The notes under the pieces: model-generated | Database searches by the model: none | What the model was told of the DNA's origin: nothing | Seen by the model: the letters and a program-made list of their open reading frames with translations, nothing else | Position numbers and translations under genes: made by a program | In this document: piece by piece, positions 57,843 to 64,000 of the stretch | Layout: every line of letters starts with the position of its first letter | Position numbering within the stretch: the stretch's first letter is position 1 | Source: Thalassotalea sp. 1_MG-2023 | GTDB lineage: Bacteria; Pseudomonadota; Gammaproteobacteria; Enterobacterales; Alteromonadaceae | DNA length: 64,000 bases | Direction of reading: 5' to 3' | NCBI RefSeq assembly: GCF_030546745.1 | Contig: NZ_JAUOPD010000010.1 | Location: 62,001-126,000, forward strand

Positions 57843-58765
57843 GCATTTTAATATATGTAGAACACGATAATAACGAATTAAAAGCTGACACACTGAAAAC
57901 AGTATCAGCCGCTCAAGCAATTGGCGGAGATATTAACTTGTTAGTTGCCGGACACAATTGTGCAGCTGTTGTAGAGCAAGCCAAAAACGTAAGTGGTGTT
58001 TCAAAAGTATTAGTAGCTGATAATGCTGCTTATGCTAATCAGTTAGCGGAAAACGTCAGTTTATTAGTAACAGAACTTGCTGCCGATTATAACGTGATTA
58101 TGGCAACAGCCTTAACAACGGGTAAAAACTTTATGCCACGTGTTGCTGCATTGTTAGATGTAGCACAAATTTCAGACATTATCGGTGTAGAATCTGCTGA
58201 TACTTTTGTTCGTCCAATTTATGCAGGCAACGCAATAGCTACTGTACAGAGCTTAGACAGTAAGAAAGTGATCACTGTACGTGCTACAGCTTTTGATGCG
58301 GTAGCAACCGACGGTAACGCCGACGTTGTTAACCTTTCACAGGCAACTGATGCTGGTACTTCATCACATGTAAATGATGAATTTACTGAATCAGAGCGCC
58401 CTGACTTAGGCGCAGCAAACGTTGTTATTTCAGGCGGCCGCGGTATGCAAAATGGTGATAACTTCAAATTATTAGAAGGTATTGCAGATAAACTTGGCGC
58501 CGCAATTGGTGCCTCTCGTGCAGCTGTTGATGCAGGCTTTGTACCTAACGATATGCAAGTAGGTCAAACAGGTAAAATTGTTGCACCAGACTTATATATT
58601 GCCGTTGGTATTTCAGGTGCCATCCAACACTTAGCTGGCATGAAAGATTCTAAAATCATTGTTGCCATCAACAAAGATGCCGAAGCGCCAATATTCCAAG
58701 TAGCCGACTACGGTATTGTTGCTGACTTATTTGACGTATTACCTGAGCTTGAAAACAAACTATAA
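57839..58765 (+). CDS. etfA: Electron-transfer flavoprotein alpha subunit
   Basis: This 308-residue subunit binds FAD. The C-terminal FAD domain shows [72 protein letters not shown] and [22 protein letters not shown]. Its ATG is inside the etfB stop (ATGA), giving coupled translation and equal subunit output. A GNRA-loop terminator follows. Confidence 0.98.
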   Translation: MSILIYVEHDNNELKADTLKTVSAAQAIGGDINLLVAGHNCAAVVEQAKNVSGVSKVLVADNAAYANQLAENVSLLVTELAADYNVIMATALTTGKNFMPRVAALLDVAQISDIIGVESADTFVRPIYAGNAIATVQSLDSKKVITVRATAFDAVATDGNADVVNLSQATDAGTSSHVNDEFTESERPDLGAANVVISGGRGMQNGDNFKLLEGIADKLGAAIGASRAAVDAGFVPNDMQVGQTGKIVAPDLYIAVGISGAIQHLAGMKDSKIIVAINKDAEAPIFQVADYGIVADLFDVLPELENKL

Positions 58766-58793
58766 GCCAACTTATACGGTAATAGAATAACAA

Positions 58794-58819
58794 AACCAGT
58801 CGAAAGACTGGTTTTTTTT
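58794..58819 (+). terminator. etfBA terminator
   Basis: AACCAGTC and GACTGGTT enclose GAAA, a GNRA loop, and run into a T tract. It lies 29 bases after the etfA stop. Confidence 0.93.
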
Positions 58820-58863
58820 ATGCTTAAAGATATAATGCCGAAAACTTACGAAGGGCTTATCAT

Positions 58864-59193
58864 ATGTCTTGGCAAGATCAATTATCGCAACTCGTTTACT
58901 CAACCGACGAAGGTAGAATTGAACCTGAAAAGGTTGAACAAATCACCCCTTCCGATGGCACAGCAAAAGTTAGACGCGAAACAAAAGGACGTAAGGGCAA
59001 AGGCGTAATTGTTATTTCTGGATTAGGGCTTGATCAAAAAGCACTAAAAAGCTTAGCAAGTACGTTGAAGAAAAAAGCCGGCACAGGCGGAAGTGTTGTC
59101 GATGAAACCATCGAAATACAAGGCGACAAAAGAGACGTGATCAAAGCTGAATTAGAAAAAGCAGGTTACAAGGTTAAATTTATTGGTGGTTAA
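58864..59193 (+). CDS. yciH: SUI1/eIF1-like translation factor YciH
   Basis: This 109-residue protein belongs to the SUI1/eIF1-like YciH family. The basic segment VRRETKGRKGKGVIVISGL and the C-terminal domain with LKKKAGTGGSVVDETIEIQG and KAELEKAGYKVKFIGG are family features. YciH is proposed to act in translation initiation fidelity or stress. GAAGGG precedes the ATG at 58864. It stands 45 bases after the etfBA terminator and ahead of a response regulator gene. Confidence 0.93.
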   Translation: MSWQDQLSQLVYSTDEGRIEPEKVEQITPSDGTAKVRRETKGRKGKGVIVISGLGLDQKALKSLASTLKKKAGTGGSVVDETIEIQGDKRDVIKAELEKAGYKVKFIGG

Positions 59194-59211
59194 CATCATT
59201 AGAGAGACATT

Positions 59212-60009
59212 ATGACAAGTATACAACCAAGTGAGTTATCTATTTTGCTCGTTGAGCCATCTGATACGCAAAGTAAAATAATTATTAATCGATTAAAACA
59301 ACAGAACATAACTGAAATTACCTTAGCAAAAACCTTTGATGATGCATTACAGCAAATAACACGTTATCACTTTGATTTAATTGCCAGTGCTATGTACTTT
59401 GATAAAGGTACAGCGCTTGATTTATTAAGCCATGTAAAAACCTCTGACAAATGCCAAGACTCAGCGTTTATGTTGGTGTCAAGTGAATATAAACGTGAAA
59501 GCCTTGAAGAGTTTAAACAGTCAGGTGTTGTCGCAATTTTGCCAAAACCCTTTACACCTGAAAACCTACACGCAGCCATTAACAATACCATTGATTTAAT
59601 TTCACCAGAAGAAATGGAACTCGATTACTTTGACGTGCATGAAATTCGTGTATTACTTGTTGATGACAGCATGCTTGCTCGCAATCATATAAAACGTGTG
59701 TTAAATAATTTGGGGTTGTTAAAAGTTACAGAAGCAAAAGATGGCAGTGAAGCAATAAAAATACTAAACGAAAACATGTTCGATTTAATTGTTACTGACT
59801 TTAATATGCCTGAAATTGACGGTCGCCAACTGACTAAATATGTGCGAGAACAAAGCCAACAGTCACATATCCCTATTTTAATGGTAACCAGTGAAAGCAA
59901 AGATACCCACTTAGCAAACATTGAGCAAGACGGCGTTAATGCCCTCTGTGATAAGCCTTTTGAACCTAAATTTGTTAAACAAATTCTATATACCCTATTA
60001 GAGCATTAA
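59212..60009 (+). CDS. Response regulator with two receiver domains, the first degenerate
   Basis: This 265-residue protein contains only two receiver domains and no output domain. The first (about 8-130) has lost the phospho-accepting aspartate: Ala60 is at that position (FDLIASAMYF), while the acidic pocket is only partly kept. The second (about 143-263) is intact, with VDDS, D196 in DFNMPEIDG, TSES and K in CDKPFEPKF. Such stand-alone receivers work in phosphorelays or chemotaxis. GAGAGA precedes the ATG, and the gene lies 18 bases after yciH. Confidence 0.9.
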   Translation: MTSIQPSELSILLVEPSDTQSKIIINRLKQQNITEITLAKTFDDALQQITRYHFDLIASAMYFDKGTALDLLSHVKTSDKCQDSAFMLVSSEYKRESLEEFKQSGVVAILPKPFTPENLHAAINNTIDLISPEEMELDYFDVHEIRVLLVDDSMLARNHIKRVLNNLGLLKVTEAKDGSEAIKILNENMFDLIVTDFNMPEIDGRQLTKYVREQSQQSHIPILMVTSESKDTHLANIEQDGVNALCDKPFEPKFVKQILYTLLEH

Positions 60010-60016
60010 TACATCT

Positions 60017-60040
60017 GGGCTTATCCTATGCGATAAGCCC
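60017..60040. terminator. Hairpin between the response regulator and tyrR stops
   Basis: GGGCTTATC and GATAAGCCC flank a six-base loop between the convergent stops and overlap the last codons of tyrR. No clean U tract follows on either strand. Confidence 0.55.
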
Positions 60041-61538
60041 TAAGCTTCATCGCTATTTTATTATGCGATACGTTTAATCTTGCCGCTAGTTTTCGTGTGG
60101 TGGGGTAATGAGGATGAAGTTGCGTTAGCAATTTTTTTTCAAACTCAGCTTGTGCAGATGCCCAGTCTTGCACATGTAACGATTCTAATTGACCATCGTT
60201 TTTTTGCTGTCCAAAAAGGACTTGTTGCACATGTTCAGCATCAATTTGATCGCCATCAGATAGTGCAACTAATCTAAAAATAGTATTTTCCAATTGTCTT
60301 ATATTACCTGGCCAATGATAACCACGAAGTAATTCGCGACCTGCTGGCGTTATATCAACACCCTTTTGGTTAACTTGTTGAGATGCTAAAGACAAAAAGT
60401 AATTAACCAATAACTCAATATCTGACTGCCGTTGTGCAAGTGTCGGTAATTCAACTTTTAATACATTAAGCCGATAAAATAAGTCTTCCCGAAACTCCCC
60501 TTGTATAAGCAATTCATCAAAATTTTGATGGCTAGCACTAATTATTTTCACATCGGCTTTAAATTCTTTTGTACCACCCACTTTACGATAACGAAAATCT
60601 TGTAAAAACCGCAAAAGTTTAGCTTGCAAATACGGTGACATTTCAGCGATTTCATCTAAAAATAACGTTCCACCATTTGCTAACTCAAAAAGGCCTGGTT
60701 TGCCGCTTTTGTTCGCCCCTGTGAATGCCCCAGAGGTATAACCAAATAATTCACTTTCAAGCAGTTGCTCAGGAATAGCCGCACAGTTAATCGTTAAAAA
60801 AGGTTTATCTTTACGTGGGCCTAATTGATGTAAAGCTTGAGCCACCAATTCTTTACCAGTGCCTGTTTTACCTACGACTAACACAGGTAAATCTAGGGTG
60901 GCAAAACGCGAGATCTGAGATTTTACTAAGTTAATTTGTTCAGATTCTCCGATCATGGCTTGCAGCGCGTTATCTTTAGATGATTGTACTAAGGATAACT
61001 GCCGCCCTACTTTTTCAACTGATTTTAAATAGATAACCGCTCCTGTGACCGTATTTGCGCTCATCACGGGGTTAATGTCTGCAATAAAAGGTTCACCAAA
61101 AAAAGTGACTGTCATACTTAACTCATGAGGTTGAATGAGCGCATCTATCGAAGCATCAATCACATCGTCAATATGACTATGCACTAAATCGACGTTACTT
61201 TGTTTTGCAATAGCTTTCGCAGCCTGATTAGTGGCTAAAATCATGCCTGTACTACTAATGTCTAAAATAGGATCAGTTATTTTTGCCAACAATGCTTGCA
61301 CATGCTTTTCACGTATTTCAGACGGCATTTCAGTAATTTCAATGCACTGTTTTATTCCATCAACGGGCTTTAACAAGCGTTTAACTCGTGAAAAAGTCGC
61401 TTCTATAGCATCAATATGAACAAAGGTATTTTGGCTTTGAACCTCAATACTTTTTACGTTCCAATCATGAGAAGCAAACGTGGCTAATATTTCTTGGCTA
61501 ATACCTACTCTGTCAGCAGATTCGATACAAATTTTCAT
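60021..61538 (-). CDS. tyrR: TyrR/PhhR-type aromatic amino acid regulator
   Basis: This 505-residue regulator has an ACT domain (about 1-75), a PAS domain (about 85-185), an AAA+ domain (about 195-430) and a C-terminal HTH ([20 protein letters not shown]). Walker A is GKTGTGKE at 223-230 and Walker B includes D296-E297 (LFLDEIAEM). The sigma-54 contact loop GAFTGA is intact at 270-275. E. coli TyrR lacks that loop, so this protein is closer to PhhR and could activate sigma-54 promoters. It is divergent from a methionine gamma-lyase gene. Confidence 0.95.
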   Translation of the reverse strand: MKICIESADRVGISQEILATFASHDWNVKSIEVQSQNTFVHIDAIEATFSRVKRLLKPVDGIKQCIEITEMPSEIREKHVQALLAKITDPILDISSTGMILATNQAAKAIAKQSNVDLVHSHIDDVIDASIDALIQPHELSMTVTFFGEPFIADINPVMSANTVTGAVIYLKSVEKVGRQLSLVQSSKDNALQAMIGESEQINLVKSQISRFATLDLPVLVVGKTGTGKELVAQALHQLGPRKDKPFLTINCAAIPEQLLESELFGYTSGAFTGANKSGKPGLFELANGGTLFLDEIAEMSPYLQAKLLRFLQDFRYRKVGGTKEFKADVKIISASHQNFDELLIQGEFREDLFYRLNVLKVELPTLAQRQSDIELLVNYFLSLASQQVNQKGVDITPAGRELLRGYHWPGNIRQLENTIFRLVALSDGDQIDAEHVQQVLFGQQKNDGQLESLHVQDWASAQAEFEKKLLTQLHPHYPTTRKLAARLNVSHNKIAMKLRAYRIG

Positions 61539-61642
61539 GTAATAATTTTGATACTTAGTAATATTTTAATGACAACATTATAGTACTTAATTTTCAAGTA
61601 TTTAGTGATTAAAGGCCTTGTTAATTTAATTTAAAAAACAAC

Positions 61643-61662
61643 TTGTAATAAAAAAATTACAA
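61643..61662. promoter_or_regulatory. TyrR-box-like dyad between tyrR and the megL-like gene
   Basis: TTGTAATAAAAAAATTACAA (61643-61662) contains TGTAAT-x6-ATTACA, a perfect dyad that closely resembles the TyrR box TGTAAA-x6-TTTACA. It lies 105 bases upstream of tyrR and about 125 bases upstream of the lyase start, a typical distance for a sigma-54 enhancer site. Confidence 0.7.
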
Positions 61663-61725
61663 TAATAATGAACCTACTTTTGCATATAAAGATTAACTTA
61701 TTGTTTTATATGTAATTTATAGTTT

Positions 61726-61740
61726 TGGCGTGAATATTGA
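61726..61740 (+). promoter_or_regulatory. Candidate sigma-54 promoter of the lyase gene (imperfect)
   Basis: TGGCGTGAATATTGA resembles the sigma-54 -24/-12 consensus TGGCAC-x5-TTGC, with GA in place of the invariant GC at -12. Transcription would begin near 61752, 35 bases before the ATG at 61787. The missing GC makes this tentative. Confidence 0.35.
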
Positions 61741-61786
61741 TAACAAATTCATTAACGAACGTATTCCGATATCACATGAGAAAACT

Positions 61787-62992
61787 ATGATTAAAAGCAA
61801 ATTTATCGAAACACAAGTTGTACACGGCGGCAAAATAAAAGACGAACAGTTTGGTTCGTTAGCGTCTCCTTTATATCAAACATCAACCTTTACTTTCGAC
61901 AATGCAGAACAAGGGGCACAACGGTTTGCGGGTGAAGCTGAAGGGTATATGTATACGCGTCTAGGTAATCCTACTACGCGTGAACTTGAGCAACGTATGG
62001 CACAATTAGAAGGAACCGAAGATGCAGCCGCAACAGCCACAGGTATGGCTGCGGTATCGGCGGCCTTATTAACCAATTTAACAGCGGGCGATCACTTGAT
62101 TGCGTCAAAAGCAATTTATGGCTGCTCATATGCTTTAATGAATCACATGTTAACGCGCTTCGGCATTGAAGTAAGTTTTGTTGATATGAGCGAAGCAAAA
62201 AATATCACCGCTGCTATTCAAGACAATACCAAAGTTATTTTTCTCGAATCTCCCATCAATCCGAACTTACAGGTACTTGATTTAGAATCTATTTTATCAT
62301 TAGCAAAGGAACATCAATTGATATCTATCGTTGATAACACTTTTCTAACTCCTGTACTACAAAAGCCCGTTCGCTTTGGTGCAGATATTATTGTACACAG
62401 CGCAACAAAGTATTTAAACGGTCACGGCGATGTTGTAGCTGGTATTATTTGTGGGCGCAAAGAGATGATAAATGAGATCAAACTAACGGCACTAAAAGAT
62501 ATTGGCGGTACCATGAGCCCGCATGATGCATGGTTGATCATTCGTGGTTTAAAAACGTTGCCGATTCGAATTGAAAGACACTGCCAAAATGCCCAGTTAG
62601 TTGCCGAATTCTTAGAAAGTCACCCTGCAGTAGAAACCGTATATTACCCAGGTCTACCCTCGCACCAAGGCCACCAGTTCATTGGTAAACAAATGAAAGC
62701 TGCAGGTGGTGTAATCGGTTTTGAACTCAAATGTGACGTAACAGGTGGTGCCGAATTTATTAATCGTATGCAATTGTTTTCCATCGCCGTCAGTTTAGGT
62801 GATGCTGAATCTTTAATTCAACACCCAGCATCAATGACACACTCGCCCTACAGTGACGAAGAACGAGTAAACGCAGGAATCAGCGATGGCTTAATTAGAG
62901 TTTCAATTGGTTTAGAAAATGTAACCGACATCATTTCAGATCTAAAACAATCGTTGGATCTAGTTAGGGTTAATACGACAAAAGTGGCGTAG
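61787..62992 (+). CDS. megL: Methionine gamma-lyase
   Basis: This 401-residue PLP enzyme of the trans-sulfuration family is predicted to split methionine to methanethiol, 2-oxobutyrate and ammonia. From the ATG at 61787, the key residues fall at Y111, C113 (IYGCSYALM) and K208 (SATKYLNGHGD). These sit at the same spacing as Y114, C116 and K211 of the P. putida enzyme. The cysteine marks gamma-lyases rather than cystathionine enzymes. A GTG at 61730 opens the frame earlier but overlaps the candidate promoter. The upstream TyrR-like box suggests TyrR control. Confidence 0.85.
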   Translation: MIKSKFIETQVVHGGKIKDEQFGSLASPLYQTSTFTFDNAEQGAQRFAGEAEGYMYTRLGNPTTRELEQRMAQLEGTEDAAATATGMAAVSAALLTNLTAGDHLIASKAIYGCSYALMNHMLTRFGIEVSFVDMSEAKNITAAIQDNTKVIFLESPINPNLQVLDLESILSLAKEHQLISIVDNTFLTPVLQKPVRFGADIIVHSATKYLNGHGDVVAGIICGRKEMINEIKLTALKDIGGTMSPHDAWLIIRGLKTLPIRIERHCQNAQLVAEFLESHPAVETVYYPGLPSHQGHQFIGKQMKAAGGVIGFELKCDVTGGAEFINRMQLFSIAVSLGDAESLIQHPASMTHSPYSDEERVNAGISDGLIRVSIGLENVTDIISDLKQSLDLVRVNTTKVA

Positions 62993-63043
62993 AGAAAACA
63001 CTATTTATCATTGTTGCTGTGTTGTCATACTCAGACAAGAAGA

Positions 63044-63070
63044 TAAGCTCGGCATGTAACGTCGAGCTTA
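63044..63070. terminator. Hairpin between megL and the endonuclease-fold gene
   Basis: TAAGCTCG and CGAGCTTA flank an 11-base loop, midway between the convergent stops at 62992 and 63090. No T tract follows, so termination is uncertain. Confidence 0.5.
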
Positions 63071-63089
63071 CCATTGTCAAAAATCTGCA

Positions 63090-63941
63090 CTAATTTGCCT
63101 TTTGCGTAACAAGGATTGAGGAAAGTACCGCGGCATGATCAGAGAAAGTATGCTGTTCAAAAACAAAGCTTTCTAATAACGAAAGTGAAGTCGCCTGGCC
63201 ACTTCTAACCGCAATAAAATCTATCTCAACAACTGGCTTTTCTTCTTCATTTGGCCCTAAAAACGTTGAGGTATTATTCACAATAAATGAAAATCCTGCG
63301 TTTTTAAACAGCTCTAGCGTGCGTGAGTTTGGATAATCATTAAAATCACCAGCCAAAATTACAGGTAGTTTTCTATCTAACTGAGAAAGTAATTGCGTGG
63401 CTTGTTCAAAACGCGCGCGATCCTCTAAAGGCCAATCAAAATGTATCGGAATAAAAAGTAAAGGCTGCTTTTCAACATTAACAAGCAATTGCGGAAATAC
63501 ACGAGGCTCTAAGCCATCGGGCAATGTTATCGACTTACTTTTCAAAATTGGCATTTTACTGAATCCAGCAATGCCATACTGGCCTCCATCAAAAGCCATA
63601 AATGGTTGGAACAAACCATTTAATGATAACGTATTGGCAAAGTATTTTGTTTGGTTTACGCCTTTAACACGCTTAGTAACTTGATCAATTTCCTGAAGTG
63701 CTAACAAGTCGACATTTTGCTGTTTTATAAACGCCGCTTGCTTTGCAATACTTATATCACCATATAAATCAGTACCATGCCTTACGTTATAGGTCATTAC
63801 TTTCAAAAGCGTTGATTTTAATGACTCTGTTTTCGCTGCGGTTACAGGCGCCGAGCTTAAAACAGAACAAACAAAAACTACGGTGAAAAGGCAAACTTTA
63901 CTCATGCCATAGCTGTTACAATTAAATAAAATTTTGTTCAT
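63090..63941 (-). CDS. Exported endonuclease/exonuclease/phosphatase family protein
   Basis: This 283-residue protein has an N-terminal signal peptide (about 16-35) and the DNase I-like fold. Catalytic motifs visible are TYNVRHGTDL, DLLALQEID (metal-binding Glu), HFDWPLEDRARFEQATQLL, GDFNDYPNSRTL (catalytic Asp/Asn) and SDHAAVLS (His at the C terminus). Family members cleave DNA, phosphoinositides or other phosphodiesters. Export suggests an extracellular or periplasmic substrate, but which is unknown. Confidence 0.85.
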   Translation of the reverse strand: MNKILFNCNSYGMSKVCLFTVVFVCSVLSSAPVTAAKTESLKSTLLKVMTYNVRHGTDLYGDISIAKQAAFIKQQNVDLLALQEIDQVTKRVKGVNQTKYFANTLSLNGLFQPFMAFDGGQYGIAGFSKMPILKSKSITLPDGLEPRVFPQLLVNVEKQPLLFIPIHFDWPLEDRARFEQATQLLSQLDRKLPVILAGDFNDYPNSRTLELFKNAGFSFIVNNTSTFLGPNEEEKPVVEIDFIAVRSGQATSLSLLESFVFEQHTFSDHAAVLSSILVTQKAN

Positions 63942-64000
63942 ATTATGTAGACTTCATCAACATTAAACGCTTAAAAAAAGCTTAGGTTAAGCAATGTAAC

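Noticed and set aside
61730..61786. GTG start 19 codons upstream for megL
   Set aside because: It has no ribosome-binding site and overlaps the candidate promoter; residue numbering from 61787 fits the family.

Overview
The window is chromosomal DNA of an AT-rich marine gammaproteobacterium. The protein set points to Alteromonadales, most likely Colwelliaceae (a Colwellia or Thalassotalea relative): DUF2999, VF530 and DUF6172 family proteins, a TyrR that keeps the sigma-54 contact loop, PsrA-like and LiuR-like operators, and a pnp-nlpI pair. This placement is inferred from gene content, not from a marker-gene tree. I saw no rRNA, tRNA, CRISPR array or intact transposase gene.

Layout. 1-6.2 kb: a lytic transglycosylase and small housekeeping genes (Rieske protein, uracil-DNA glycosylase relative, solute-binding protein, flavin reductase). 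6.3-16.1 kb: sensing and envelope genes, comprising a TPR histidine kinase, a chemoreceptor, a membrane-anchored HTH-TPR protein divergent from a CsgG-like lipoprotein, and a secreted DGSG-repeat protein. 16.2-21.1 kb: a LysR regulator divergent from an MFS / AhpD-like / membrane protein / SCO operon, with a perfect dyad between them. 21.1-27.1 kb: a DUF418 protein, an alpha/beta hydrolase coupled to an ECF sigma factor with a membrane tail, and a zinc-ribbon/Sel1 protein.

27.2-30.5 kb is the most unusual part. It holds a double-glycine bacteriocin-like precursor split by one extra A, with a likely immunity gene behind it. Next come two diverged copies of a non-coding repeat that carry conserved hairpins. 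This stretch has AATGGGGTCAG in opposite orientations at its two ends. Beside it lies a translationally coupled three-gene operon of unknown function, one soluble and two small membrane proteins.

30.6-42.5 kb is the TCA block sdhCDAB-sucAB-sucCD on the minus strand with gltA divergent. SucB has two lipoyl domains, and a strong terminator separates sucAB from sucCD. 42.5-55.1 kb: a GlxA-type AraC regulator, the CSD sulfur system (TcdA beside a fused CsdA-CsdE), a metallopeptidase-nlpI-pnp group with a long leader hairpin at pnp, an M50 protease, YegD and a DJ-1/PfpI protein. 55.1-63.9 kb: etfQO divergent from etfBA with PsrA-like and LiuR-like boxes between them, YciH, a double-receiver response regulator, tyrR divergent from a methionine gamma-lyase gene with a TyrR-box-like dyad, and a secreted endonuclease/phosphatase-fold protein.

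The genes with clear joint roles are the TCA cycle set (gltA, sdh, suc), the acyl-CoA electron-transfer set (etfBA, etfQO), the CSD sulfur-relay set, and tyrR with its probable target.
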